A DNA stretch of 64,000 nt, from NCBI GenBank assembly GCA_963976815.1, contig CAXBLU010000007.1:1-64000 (forward strand), in the 5' to 3' direction. How positions within the stretch are numbered: position 1 is the first letter of the stretch; every line of letters starts with the position of its first letter. Positions 26,389 to 35,485 of the stretch are shown piece by piece. Origin of the DNA: JAHRVQ01 sp963976815 (GTDB lineage: Bacteria > Pseudomonadota > Gammaproteobacteria > Pseudomonadales > Azotimanducaceae). Made by a program: the position numbers and the translations under genes. Under the pieces are notes generated by a model. It was not told the origin of the DNA. It searched no databases and saw nothing but the letters and a program-made list of their open reading frames with translations.

Positions 26389-27315
26389 CTAACGCAATGC
26401 CTTCGGCAAGGAGAACTCAATATTCTCTTCCCGGGTGATAATGTTTTCTATTGTTGCTACTTCGATACAGTTTAGTCTTGCAATTACTCGCTCGACAAGA
26501 CTTTCTGGCGCACTGGCACCAGAGGTCAATCCAACCCGACGAACGTTCTCAAACCAGCCTGAATCAATCTCTGTTTCGTCATCGATCAGATACGAAGTTA
26601 CTCCCAACCGTTCACCTAGCTCTCGCAATCGATTGGAATTTGAGCTATTTGCTGATCCGACCACCAAAATCAAATCGCACTCTTGTGCTAACGCTTTTAC
26701 CGCATCTTGCCTATTTTGAGTGGCGTAGCAAATATCATCATTGCGTGGCCCCTTTATCTCGGGGAACTTTTCTTTCAACGCGCCAATGACTACTGCCGTA
26801 TCGTCCACTGACAATGTGGTCTGGGTGACAAACGATACATGGCCTGGGTCTTCTAATTCTAAAGCCTTCACGTCGCTTGCCGTTTCAATAAGATGAATGC
26901 GTGTTGGGTCATCGAACTGGCCCATTGTCCCCTCTACCTCGGGGTGCCCTGTATGCCCGATCAAAATCGTGTCTCGTTTCTCTCTCGAGAAACGCTGAAC
27001 CTCGTTGTGAACTTTGGTGACCAATGGACAGGTAGCATCAAAAACCTGCAAGCCACGCTCCTCCGCTTCTCGCTTTACTGCCTGGGAGACACCGTGAGCA
27101 CTAAATATCACAAGCGCACCGGCGGGCACCTCATCGAGTTCGTCGACAAATATTGCGCCTTTGTCTCGCAACTCCCCAACAACCGTTCTATTGTGCACAA
27201 CCTCATGCCGCACATACACGGGAGCACCAAATTTCTCTAGCGCCCGATTGACGATTTCGATCGCGCGGTCCACGCCCGCACAAAAACCTCGAGGATTAGC
27301 AAGCTTGATCTGCAT
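26389..27315 (-). CDS. ispH: 4-hydroxy-3-methylbut-2-enyl diphosphate reductase (IspH/LytB)
   Basis: A 308-residue iron-sulfur enzyme for the last step of the MEP isoprenoid pathway, giving IPP and DMAPP. The three cluster cysteines are visible: Cys12 (GFCAGVDRA), ATCPLVTKVH near residue 96, and DICYATQNRQ near 197. Substrate-binding histidines are in VRHEVVHN and GHTGHPEVEGT. It overlaps the slpA end by one base and belongs to the ribF-lspA-slpA-ispH operon. Confidence 0.96.
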   Translation of the reverse strand: MQIKLANPRGFCAGVDRAIEIVNRALEKFGAPVYVRHEVVHNRTVVGELRDKGAIFVDELDEVPAGALVIFSAHGVSQAVKREAEERGLQVFDATCPLVTKVHNEVQRFSREKRDTILIGHTGHPEVEGTMGQFDDPTRIHLIETASDVKALELEDPGHVSFVTQTTLSVDDTAVVIGALKEKFPEIKGPRNDDICYATQNRQDAVKALAQECDLILVVGSANSSNSNRLRELGERLGVTSYLIDDETEIDSGWFENVRRVGLTSGASAPESLVERVIARLNCIEVATIENIITREENIEFSLPKALR

Positions 27316-27797
27316 TAGTTGCTTACTCGCAATATTTCATTCGAGATCTGTTCAACCTCAATGATTGCCACATCAAACAAAATGGTTTTACCCGCTAGCG
27401 GATGATTAAAATCAACTTCCACATAGTCGTCATCGACCGACACAATCACACCGGGCAGCTCAGTATTCTGAGCATCAGAAAAGGACATCATTAGCCCTTG
27501 CTCCAGAGCCATATTACTTTGGAAGTTGGAGCGTTTAATCTTTTGTATATTGTCCTCGTTAGGTTCACCAAAGCCATTAACCGGGGCAATTTTTAACAGC
27601 TCCTTATCTCCTGCTTTTAAGCCGAACATCGCATTCTCAAACCCCGGCAGTAGCTTCCCGTCTCCGACGAAAAACACAGCTGGCTTATCACCGGTAGAGT
27701 CCACGACATCACCGGTTTCAAGACTTAACGTAAACGTTAGCGTGACCTGAACACCTGGACCGATTGGCGTCAATTTCTTGATCGATTCATCCGTCAT
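27315..27797 (-). CDS. slpA: FKBP-type peptidyl-prolyl isomerase, SlpA/FkpB family
   Basis: A 160-residue cytosolic FKBP with the IF (insert-in-flap) domain typical of SlyD/SlpA (GDKELLKIAPVNGFGEPNEDNIQKIKRSNF) and C-terminal FNHPLAGKTILFDVAIIEV. No signal peptide and no His-rich metal tail, so SlpA rather than SlyD. The start ATG at 27797 has GGAG seven bases upstream and overlaps the lspA end by 11 bases. It lies between lspA and ispH as in most Gammaproteobacteria. Confidence 0.9.
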   Translation of the reverse strand: MTDESIKKLTPIGPGVQVTLTFTLSLETGDVVDSTGDKPAVFFVGDGKLLPGFENAMFGLKAGDKELLKIAPVNGFGEPNEDNIQKIKRSNFQSNMALEQGLMMSFSDAQNTELPGVIVSVDDDYVEVDFNHPLAGKTILFDVAIIEVEQISNEILRVSN

Positions 27798-28290
27798 GCT
27801 TATTCTCCAACGTACCTGTAGATTCATTCTTCATAAACATTTCCAGAATTAGCACCCCAGCACCAACGGTAATTGCGCTATCCGCAATATTAAATGCTGG
27901 AAAATAGGCATCGTCCCAATGTACGACAAGAAAATCCACAACATAGCCGACAAATGCTCGATCCACTAAATTACCTACAGCCCCGCCCAAAATCATCGTT
28001 AAGCCAAAGGCGAGGAATTTTTCCTGCTGGCGAATTCGGTAAAGCCAAAATGCCACATAAGCTGACACAACCACAGAAATTGTGACCAACAAATACCGCT
28101 GCCAGCCTCCGGCATCGTTGAGAAAACTAAAAGCCGCGCCACTATTGTGAAGGAGCGTTAACTGGAAGACAGGCAGTATTTCGATTGATTCACACCGACC
28201 AGGAATGCACAGGGTCAACAGATCCGACATATACCACTTGGACCATTGATCAAGCACGACCACAAGCGCCGCAATGACAAAATAAATCAT
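27787..28290 (-). CDS. lspA: Prolipoprotein signal peptidase (signal peptidase II)
   Basis: A 167-residue inner-membrane aspartyl protease with four hydrophobic segments. Family motifs are seen: DQWSKWYM near the N-terminus, NSGAAFSFL, GGAVGNLVDRA and FNIADSAI with the two catalytic aspartates. It removes signal peptides from lipoproteins such as BamD and the cytochrome lipoprotein encoded elsewhere in this window. It overlaps ribF by four bases (ATGA); the usual intervening ileS is missing. Confidence 0.95.
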   Translation of the reverse strand: MIYFVIAALVVVLDQWSKWYMSDLLTLCIPGRCESIEILPVFQLTLLHNSGAAFSFLNDAGGWQRYLLVTISVVVSAYVAFWLYRIRQQEKFLAFGLTMILGGAVGNLVDRAFVGYVVDFLVVHWDDAYFPAFNIADSAITVGAGVLILEMFMKNESTGTLENKHDG

Positions 28291-29225
28291 GCCGGACCCC
28301 TTGCGGAAAAGTAGGCGCGAACTGCTTGAACATCCTGGGCAATCGCAGCTTTCAACGAATCAAGGCCATCAAACTTTATTTCATCACGAATTTTATGACG
28401 GAAGATCACTTCCACGTTGCGTCCATAAATATTTCCCGAAAAATCAAACAAATGAACTTCCAATGCAGGCTTCACGAAAGATTCATTTAGCGTTGGTTTA
28501 ACACCCACATTCGCCACCCCCTTTAGCCTTTCACCAAGTCCATCCAACTCAACGGCATAAACACCGCTAATGGGTGCCCTGTAACGATGCAATTGAATAT
28601 TTGCAGTTGGCGCATCTAGCGTTCTACCGAGCTGACGCCCATAGACCACTTTGCCCATGATAAAGTAGGCATGGCCCAGTAGCGCTTCAGCCTCATCAAA
28701 CTCTCCCGCAGCCAGGCACTCGCGAATACGGGTGCTGCTGACTCGATTTGCGCCCAGCGTCATCGTTCGTAGGTTGGCAACTTCAAACCCATATCGTTCG
28801 CCAGCCGCAAGTAGCGTTTCAAAATTTCCGCTTCTGTCCTGACCAAAATGAAAATCATCGCCGACAAATAGCGCTTTGACGCCGATTTTTTCTCCCAACA
28901 ATTCCGTAAAGGTTTCGGGTTGCATATTTCGAGTGCTGTCATTGAATTTCATGCAGAACACAATATCAACACCATATTGCTCCAGCAGCCGGACCTTTTC
29001 CCGAAACCGGGTCAGCCTTGCAGGCGCATTGTACTCATCAAAATATTCTTTCGGTTGAGGCTCAAAACACACCAGCATGCTGGGAACACCAAGCGCATCG
29101 GATTTTTGGCGAATTTGTTGGAGCAACGCCTGATGCCCACTATGGACCCCATCAAAATTACCAATGGTCACCACCGAACCCTGATGCCGGGGCTTCAAAT
29201 TCAGAACGTCGCGGACGATTTCCAT
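28287..29225 (-). CDS. ribF: Bifunctional riboflavin kinase/FAD synthetase
   Basis: A 312-residue bifunctional enzyme: N-terminal FMN adenylyltransferase domain (TIGNFDGVHSGHQALL near residue 20, and SSTRIRECLAAGEF near 160) and C-terminal riboflavin kinase domain (about 185-305: GRQLGRTLDAPTANI). It makes FMN and FAD. It starts two bases downstream of the murJ stop and overlaps lspA, so murJ-ribF-lspA-slpA-ispH look like one transcription unit. Confidence 0.95.
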   Translation of the reverse strand: MEIVRDVLNLKPRHQGSVVTIGNFDGVHSGHQALLQQIRQKSDALGVPSMLVCFEPQPKEYFDEYNAPARLTRFREKVRLLEQYGVDIVFCMKFNDSTRNMQPETFTELLGEKIGVKALFVGDDFHFGQDRSGNFETLLAAGERYGFEVANLRTMTLGANRVSSTRIRECLAAGEFDEAEALLGHAYFIMGKVVYGRQLGRTLDAPTANIQLHRYRAPISGVYAVELDGLGERLKGVANVGVKPTLNESFVKPALEVHLFDFSGNIYGRNVEVIFRHKIRDEIKFDGLDSLKAAIAQDVQAVRAYFSARGPA

Positions 29226-29227
29226 CG

Positions 29228-30811
29228 CTATTTGATTAACTCTTTCAATTTAATTCCTAACGCTGTTAGAGAAGCGGCGTACACGACTGCTCCCCCTACA
29301 CATATTGCTAACATCCAACCAAGCCGCGCCCAAAAATCCATGCCAAACCAGCCGGTCTGATCGGGCAGGCACCATAACAAAAACCAGAGCATCGCGCCGT
29401 TCGCAATGAACAGTCTTGCCAAAAACAGCCACCAACCCGTTGGGATTTGGAAGTGCCCAGCCCGGACAAGACCAAACCACAGCAATCCTGCATTCAGGAA
29501 TGCCGCCAGTGAAGTCGCAAGGGCTAAACCAACGTGCTTGAAGTGCCAAACCAAAATGAGGTTCAAAACCATATTGGCAATAAGGGTCATGATACCGAAA
29601 CGAACGGGGGTTTTTGTGTCTTGCCGAGAAAAGTAGCCCGGCGCAAGTACCTTCACCAGCATATGCCCTAGCAGGCCAATGCCATAGGCAGCCAGGCTTG
29701 CACCCGCCATGTGAACATCTCGCTGGGTCAGTTCTCCCTGGTAGAACAAGGTTGTGATCAAACTCTCCGATAACACTACAAGGGCCACCGAGGCTGGAAC
29801 TCCAATCAGAAACACCATTTTAACAGCCCAGGCGAGGGTCTCTTGAAAAGCCTCAGGCTCCGCCGCCTGCTGCCTCGATAGGCTCGGCAGAATAACCGTC
29901 GCAATGGTAATACCAAACAGCGCCAGGGGTAGCTCAAGCAGACGATCAGAATAATACAGCCAGGAGATGCTTCCGGTGGGAAGAAAAGACGCTAATACCG
30001 TATCAAGCAGGAGATTAATCTGACCAACCGAAACCCCCAGTAGGGCGGGCAGCATCAAGGTCATCACCCGTTTCACTCCGGGATGGGAAAACTGGACCTT
30101 CGGCGGAACTAACAACCCCTCCCTTGCCAGAAATGGAAACTGGAACAACAGTTGAAGTACACCGGCAAACAATACGCCCCAGGCCAGGGCCACCACGGGC
30201 GTCTCCATATAAGGCGTAATCACCATGGCCGCACTAATCAGACAAACATTCAGTAAAACCGGTGTAAAAGCAGGGGGGCCAAAGCGCCCGTAGCTATTTA
30301 GCACAGACCCCGCAAACGCCGTCATACAAATTAAAAATACATAGGGGAAGGTCAGGCGGAGCATTTCCGTTGCAAGGTTGAGTTTTTCAGTCTCGCCGCC
30401 GTAAACAAAGCCCGCGGCAAATAGGCCAATCACAAGGGGCGCGCCAATAACGCCCAGAACAGTCAGGATCAACAAATTGATGCCGAGGGAGCCTCCAATC
30501 GCAGCGACCAGCCCCCTGACTTCCCCATGGGATTTTTCCGTTCTGTATTGGGATAACACCGGCACAAAGGCCTGGGAAAATGCGCCTTCGCCAAAAAGGC
30601 GGCGAAAAAAGTTAGGAATTTTGAACGCTAGGAAAAAGCTATCAGCGCCAGCGCTGGCACCGAAGAAGTTGGCAATCACCATATCCCGCACCACCCCGAG
30701 AATTCGCGACAGCAAGGTCATCCCGGAGACCAGTCCAGCTGACTTCGTCAGACCCTCTGGCGATGGGGTTTTTGGGCTGGGGGGCGGGGACATTGATACG
30801 GTATCAGTCAT
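29228..30811 (-). CDS. murJ: Lipid II flippase MurJ
   Basis: A 527-residue MOP-superfamily membrane protein with about 14 predicted transmembrane segments, matching MurJ/MviN in length and in the signatures LLSRILGVVRDMVIANFFG and FLAFKIPNFFRRLFGEGAFSQAFVPV. It flips lipid-linked peptidoglycan precursors to the periplasm. It is divergent from rpsT, an arrangement common in Pseudomonas and relatives. The N-terminal 25 residues are Ser/Pro rich. Confidence 0.95.
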   Translation of the reverse strand: MTDTVSMSPPPSPKTPSPEGLTKSAGLVSGMTLLSRILGVVRDMVIANFFGASAGADSFFLAFKIPNFFRRLFGEGAFSQAFVPVLSQYRTEKSHGEVRGLVAAIGGSLGINLLILTVLGVIGAPLVIGLFAAGFVYGGETEKLNLATEMLRLTFPYVFLICMTAFAGSVLNSYGRFGPPAFTPVLLNVCLISAAMVITPYMETPVVALAWGVLFAGVLQLLFQFPFLAREGLLVPPKVQFSHPGVKRVMTLMLPALLGVSVGQINLLLDTVLASFLPTGSISWLYYSDRLLELPLALFGITIATVILPSLSRQQAAEPEAFQETLAWAVKMVFLIGVPASVALVVLSESLITTLFYQGELTQRDVHMAGASLAAYGIGLLGHMLVKVLAPGYFSRQDTKTPVRFGIMTLIANMVLNLILVWHFKHVGLALATSLAAFLNAGLLWFGLVRAGHFQIPTGWWLFLARLFIANGAMLWFLLWCLPDQTGWFGMDFWARLGWMLAICVGGAVVYAASLTALGIKLKELIK

Positions 30812-30918
30812 AACTCAAGTCTATCTTCTTAAGGCTGGCTGGGACATTGACAAATGTTGCTCCAATGGGCACAATCCGCCCCCTTTAATTTCCAGACCTA
30901 ATTCGAGGAAAATCGAAC

Positions 30919-31185
30919 GTGGCAAATACTCCACAAGCTAAAAAACGTGCACGTCAGGCTGAAGGCCGTCGCATGCACAACGCCAGCCAACGGTCCGCTA
31001 TGCGTACTGCAATCAAGAAAACCATCGCTGCAGTAGCGACTGGTGACTACGAGGCGGCCAATACAGCTTACGTCGCAATGGTGCCTGTTCTGGATCGCGC
31101 TGCGACTCACGGCATTATTCACCAAAACAAAGCGTCTCGGCATAAGTCTCGCCTGAACGCGAGCGTAAAAGCACTTAAGGCCTAA
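30919..31185 (+). CDS. rpsT: 30S ribosomal protein S20
   Basis: An 88-residue, strongly basic, helical protein with the S20 sequence pattern (MANTPQAKKRARQAEGRRMHN... SAMRTAIKKTIAAV ... NKASRHKSRLNASVKAL). It binds 16S rRNA. GTG start at 30919 (GAGGAAAATCGAAC lies upstream), which suggests restrained translation as known for S20 in E. coli, where the start is UUG. It is divergent from murJ and convergent with proB. Confidence 0.96.
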   Translation: MANTPQAKKRARQAEGRRMHNASQRSAMRTAIKKTIAAVATGDYEAANTAYVAMVPVLDRAATHGIIHQNKASRHKSRLNASVKALKA

Positions 31186-31203
31186 CTTCTCCCGGCTGCT
31201 TCG

Positions 31204-32349
31204 TTAACCGGCAGCCAGGACTAGATTATCCCGGTGAATGAGTTCCTCATTGCCGGGGTAACCTAAAATCTGCTCGATCTCCTGACTACTCTTCCCAGCA
31301 ATTTTTGCCGCTTCCTCGTGCCCATAGGCAATTAGACCTCTCGCCATTTCCCGGCCTGAGGGATCCAAACAGGACACCATTTCCCCCCGGGTAAAGTCAC
31401 CGCTGACTTTCACCACCCCAACCGGCAACAAACTACTGCCCTTCGTCTGCAGTACTCGTACGGCACCCGGGTCCAAATGCAAACTACCTCTGCAGGGGAG
31501 CGCTGCTAACCATTGTTTACGGGAAACAAGCGGCGCCTTATCTGAATACAGAATTGTGCCTCTGCATTGACCCGCCGCTAATTGACGGATCACCTCCGGT
31601 GAAACCCCCGAGGCTATGACCGTATTAGCGCCACTTCGAGCGGCGGTTCTGGCCGCTCGCACTTTCGTAATCATGCCACCCCGTCCCAGTGAACCGCCGT
31701 CTCCCGCCATCGAATCCAGAGCAATATCATCAGCCTGCCGGGCTCTTATTAATTGTGCGTCGAGGTGGGTTCTGGGATCGACATCAAACAAGCCCTCTTG
31801 GTCGGTCAGAAGTAGTAGCGTATTTGCTTGAATCAAATTAGCCACCAGAGCCGCCAGGGTATCGTTGTCGCCAAACCGGATTTCGTCCGTCACGACCGTG
31901 TCATTTTCATTAACAACCGGTATGACACCTAACTCAAGCAAACTCTTAAGGGTGCCACGGGCGTTGATATAGCGTTCCCGATCCCGCAGGTCATCATGGG
32001 TCAAGAGGATCTGGGCCGTGTGTAAACCGTAGGATTTAAATTGTGACTCGTAAGCCTGGATAAGACCCATCTGTCCGACTGCTGCTGCAGCCTGGAGCTT
32101 CTCTAGGGACTGTGGCCGCCTGGTCATACCCAATCGGCTCATCCCTTCCGCGACGGCTCCAGAGGATACCAGGACAATTTCTATGCCTGATCGGCGCAAC
32201 TCAACGATCTGCTTCGTCCAGTCAGCAATCAGGTCGAGCGCTAGACCTTTGCCGTTTCGAGTCAGTAGTGAGCTTCCAATCTTGATGACCCAAATCCGGC
32301 CAGCGTCAAAGACCTCCGGCTGAATCTCTTTATTCGCTTCTCCGCTCAC
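31204..32349 (-). CDS. proB: Glutamate 5-kinase
   Basis: A 381-residue enzyme for the first step of proline synthesis. The amino-acid kinase domain is seen with VIKIGSSLLT, SSGAVAEGMSRLG and NENDTVVTDEIRFGDNDTLAALVA; a C-terminal PUA domain (about residues 280-365) is present. GTG start at 32349 overlaps the obgE stop (GTGA), indicating translational coupling. obgE-proB adjacency is typical for Gammaproteobacteria. Confidence 0.95.
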   Translation of the reverse strand: MSGEANKEIQPEVFDAGRIWVIKIGSSLLTRNGKGLALDLIADWTKQIVELRRSGIEIVLVSSGAVAEGMSRLGMTRRPQSLEKLQAAAAVGQMGLIQAYESQFKSYGLHTAQILLTHDDLRDRERYINARGTLKSLLELGVIPVVNENDTVVTDEIRFGDNDTLAALVANLIQANTLLLLTDQEGLFDVDPRTHLDAQLIRARQADDIALDSMAGDGGSLGRGGMITKVRAARTAARSGANTVIASGVSPEVIRQLAAGQCRGTILYSDKAPLVSRKQWLAALPCRGSLHLDPGAVRVLQTKGSSLLPVGVVKVSGDFTRGEMVSCLDPSGREMARGLIAYGHEEAAKIAGKSSQEIEQILGYPGNEELIHRDNLVLAAG

Positions 32350-33524
32350 GGCTCGTAGTGAACCTCAACGTCAAAATCATCGTCGTCATCGTCAGCCTGT
32401 TCTTGAGCTTGATGACGTTTGGCTCGGCGCAGTTCCCGTTGACGCAATGAATAGGCGTGGGTCTCTTCTCGAATTTTCTGATCCGCCGCTTCTTGTGCGG
32501 CGGCCTCCTCTTCATCTCGGCGCAAATCCAACAGGTGCTGCTGCAGCGCCTGACAAAGGTCATCGGTTCCCTGCTGGGTGACAGCAGAAATGCGGAATAC
32601 TGGGCCTTCGTGATTAATGCCCGCTAGTATCGATTGAATTTTCTCCTCTGCCTCTGCGGCAGGAATCAGGTCTAGTTTTGTCACTACCAGCCAGCGATCT
32701 TTGCTCGCAATGCCCTCGGAATAGGCTCTTACTTCTTTTTCGATCACGCGATAATTATCGATAGGATCAGACCCATCCATCGGCGCAACATCCAGCAGGT
32801 GTAACAATAATCGGTTCCGAGCCAGATGCTTTAAAAACTGCACACCAAGGCCCGCACCTTCAGCGGCACCTTCAATCAATCCCGGGATATCCGCCATAAC
32901 AAAGCTGTTGTCGCCGACCTTAACCACACCGAGATTGGGCACAAGCGTAGTAAATGGGTAGTCAGCGACCTTGGGCCGGGCGGCGGATACGGAACTGATC
33001 AGGGTAGATTTTCCGGCGTTTGGCAAACCGAGCAAGCCGACATCCGCCAGCAGTTTCAGTTCAAAACGGAGGTCTCGTACTTCACCCGCAGATCCGGGGC
33101 TGGTCTGCCTGGGCGCCCGGTTGGTGCTCGATTTAAAACGGGTATTGCCCAGACCATGGAAACCACCCTGGGCAACAAGCAAGGTCTCATCCGCGTGGTT
33201 GATATCTCCTAGATACTCGCCGCTTTCCTCGTCGAACACACTGGTACCAAGGGGCACCTTAAGATAGATACTTTCGCCTTTTGAACCCGTCTGATCTTTA
33301 CCCTTGCCGTGCTCTCCTTTCTGAGCGCGATACCGGGGCTGAAAACGAAAATCGATCAGTGTATTTAGTCTTTCATCACCGATCAGGTAAACGCAGCCGC
33401 CATCACCGCCATCGCCGCCATCGGGGCCACCCTTGGCGATATATTTTTCGCGACGAAAGCTCAGGCAGCCATCACCACCCTTTCCTGCTTCCACATGCAC
33501 ACTGGCTTCGTCGACGAATTTCAT
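32346..33524 (-). CDS. obgE: Obg family GTPase CgtA/ObgE
   Basis: A 392-residue GTPase: glycine-rich Obg fold (about residues 1-158), G domain with P-loop GLPNAGKST, switch II DIPGLIEGA and TKLD specificity motif, and a charged C-terminal tail ending in an acidic stretch (DDDDDFDVE). It takes part in late 50S subunit assembly and stringent response. It precedes proB and follows rplU-rpmA after a terminator, as in many Proteobacteria. Confidence 0.95.
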   Translation of the reverse strand: MKFVDEASVHVEAGKGGDGCLSFRREKYIAKGGPDGGDGGDGGCVYLIGDERLNTLIDFRFQPRYRAQKGEHGKGKDQTGSKGESIYLKVPLGTSVFDEESGEYLGDINHADETLLVAQGGFHGLGNTRFKSSTNRAPRQTSPGSAGEVRDLRFELKLLADVGLLGLPNAGKSTLISSVSAARPKVADYPFTTLVPNLGVVKVGDNSFVMADIPGLIEGAAEGAGLGVQFLKHLARNRLLLHLLDVAPMDGSDPIDNYRVIEKEVRAYSEGIASKDRWLVVTKLDLIPAAEAEEKIQSILAGINHEGPVFRISAVTQQGTDDLCQALQQHLLDLRRDEEEAAAQEAADQKIREETHAYSLRQRELRRAKRHQAQEQADDDDDDFDVEVHYEP

Positions 33525-33600
33525 TGAGCTAGTTTACCTATTCTTAGAAAAATGTTGCCTGCAAAAAATATCTGCATAAACAACGATAAAATACACCCGC

Positions 33601-33628
33601 AAAAAAAAGCCCCGTCGATGACAGGGCT
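33601..33628 (-). terminator. Intrinsic terminator after rplU-rpmA
   Basis: On the minus strand AGCCCTGTC (33628-33620) pairs with GACGGGGCT (33616-33608), one G-T wobble, loop ATC, followed by eight T. It lies about 20 bases after the rpmA stop, so obgE has its own promoter or depends on partial read-through. Confidence 0.9.
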
Positions 33629-33649
33629 TTTTCATAAAACTACCTGGAC

Positions 33650-33910
33650 TTAAGCCTCAGCAACAACATCCACGTATTTGCGTTGTTTCGGGCCACGAAC
33701 GGCAAATTGTACCTTGCCTCCTGCCTTTGCAAACAACGTATGATCCTTGCCACAACCTACATTCTTACCGGCGTGGAACTTAGTCCCGCGCTGACGAATG
33801 ATGATATTGCCTGGCACAACCGCTTGACCGCCGTAGATTTTGACACCTAATCGTTTCGACTCGGAATCGCGACCGTTTCTAGTACTACCACCTGCTTTCT
33901 TATGCGCCAT
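33650..33910 (-). CDS. rpmA: 50S ribosomal protein L27
   Basis: An 86-residue basic protein beginning MAHKKAGGSTRNGRDSESKRLGVK, the conserved L27 N-terminal arm that reaches the peptidyl-transferase centre. It is separated from rplU by three bases and followed by a strong terminator. Confidence 0.97.
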   Translation of the reverse strand: MAHKKAGGSTRNGRDSESKRLGVKIYGGQAVVPGNIIIRQRGTKFHAGKNVGCGKDHTLFAKAGGKVQFAVRGPKQRKYVDVVAEA

Positions 33911-33913
33911 TGC

Positions 33914-34228
33914 CTAGCCTCCGGAAATATTTGTGATCTTAACGCGCGTATATGCCTGGCGATGTCCTGCCTGACGACGATAGTGCTTACGTCGACGCAT
34001 TTTGATGATGGTGACCTTGTCGTCACGACCATGCTTCACGATCTCAGCGGACACTTGACCGCCCTCAACGAATGGCGTTCCAATCTTGATATCAGCTCCG
34101 TCGCCAATCATCATCACTTCGTCAAAGTTTATTGTCGCGCCAGCTTCGGCATCTAGCTTTTCTAGATTGAGCTCTTCACCGGGCTCAACGCGATGCTGCT
34201 TACCACCACTTTTAATTACAGCGTACAT
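33914..34228 (-). CDS. rplU: 50S ribosomal protein L21
   Basis: A 104-residue protein with the L21 pattern (MYAVIKSGGKQHRVEPGEELNLEKL ... KMRRRKHYRRQAGHRQAYTRVKI). It binds 23S rRNA. First gene of the rplU-rpmA operon, divergent from ispB; promoters for both must lie in 34229-34501. Confidence 0.97.
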   Translation of the reverse strand: MYAVIKSGGKQHRVEPGEELNLEKLDAEAGATINFDEVMMIGDGADIKIGTPFVEGGQVSAEIVKHGRDDKVTIIKMRRRKHYRRQAGHRQAYTRVKITNISGG

Positions 34229-34501
34229 GTTCTTGTCTCTATTTTGTTGAATTGGCTAACCTGAGAGCGGTATTAAGCGGCCACAGAACCTTTAAAATGG
34301 TACGTCCGCCAAACCATGGGCTAGCCCAGAATCAGGGTGCGCAATTCTACGGGATGGATTTGCGGCAATCAACCGATAATTCGGCGATTTTCCTTGCCAT
34401 GAATCACCAGGCGACTTGACAGGCCATAGCCCCAACTCTAGCATTTGAGCCCCTCAGTTCAGCCCTATGGCTCGACTGAACCGCCTAAATTGAGCCACCA
34501 G

Positions 34502-35467
34502 ATGAAATTACCCTTTTTCGCTGTTGTCGAGCAGGACTTTGCCGCCGTCAATCAGCTCATTCTCGACAGCCTTAGCTCCCATGTACCGCTGGTCGAAGAA
34601 ATATCAGAATACCTAATAGATGCTGGCGGTAAACGACTTCGACCCTTGCTGGTATTACTGTCCGCTAATGCGTCCGGGTATCGAGGTCGCGAGCATATTG
34701 CCCTCGCCGCCATTATCGAGTTTCTTCATACCGCCATGTTACTCCACGACGATGTTGTTGATGCCTCGGAACTCAGGCGGGGCCGCAAGACCGTAAACGC
34801 TACCTGGGGCAATCCGGCAAGTGTTCTCGTAGGTGACTTTCTCCATTCTAGAGCTTTCGAGATGATGGTCGAGATTGGCGACCTCCGGGTCATGGAGATT
34901 CTTTCCCATGCGACCAATACAATCGCTGAAGGCGAGGTCCAGCAGCTCACCAATATTCGCAATCCAGATATCTCCGAAGCCAGCTACATGGAGGTCATCA
35001 GCAGAAAGACCGCCATGTTATTTGAGGCCGCGTCACATTCTGCGGCGGTATTGGCCAACGCCAGCCCCGAGGAAGAAGCAGCCCTTAAGAAGTTCGGTCT
35101 TCACATCGGCCTTGCATTTCAGTTGGTTGACGACGTTTTGGACTATCGCGGTGACACCACAAATCTTGGTAAAAATGTCGGAGATGATCTGGCGGAAGGC
35201 AAAATGACACTGCCATTAATCATAGCCCGGGCCCGGGGTAATCAGGCCCAGGCTGAATTTGTTAAGGAGGCGATCATGACCGGAGGTGTTGAAAATTTTG
35301 CTGACATGGTCAAAGTCGTCACAGAAACCGGTGGTCTCGACTACACCCAACAATTGGCCCTCGAACAAACAGCAGCGGCCAGCGCCAGTATCGACTGCCT
35401 TGCTGACTCAACCTTCAAATCAGCTATGCAGGAACTGGCAACCTTCTCGACTTCCCGCAGCTTCTAA
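34502..35467 (+). CDS. ispB: Octaprenyl (polyprenyl) diphosphate synthase
   Basis: A 321-residue trans-polyprenyl transferase making the side chain of ubiquinone/menaquinone. Both aspartate-rich motifs are present: LLHDDVVDAS (first) and QLVDDVLDYRGD (second), with GGKRLRPLL before them. The ATG at 34502 aligns with the start of E. coli IspB; a TTG 19 codons upstream (34445) is open but would add an unusual extension. Divergent from rplU, which is the normal arrangement. Confidence 0.94.
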   Translation: MKLPFFAVVEQDFAAVNQLILDSLSSHVPLVEEISEYLIDAGGKRLRPLLVLLSANASGYRGREHIALAAIIEFLHTAMLLHDDVVDASELRRGRKTVNATWGNPASVLVGDFLHSRAFEMMVEIGDLRVMEILSHATNTIAEGEVQQLTNIRNPDISEASYMEVISRKTAMLFEAASHSAAVLANASPEEEAALKKFGLHIGLAFQLVDDVLDYRGDTTNLGKNVGDDLAEGKMTLPLIIARARGNQAQAEFVKEAIMTGGVENFADMVKVVTETGGLDYTQQLALEQTAAASASIDCLADSTFKSAMQELATFSTSRSF

Positions 35468-35485
35468 CCTCGGCTTATCGGACGT

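Noticed and set aside
34445..34501. TTG start giving a longer IspB
   Set aside because: The extra 19 residues have no counterpart in IspB proteins, and the ATG at 34502 fits the family start.
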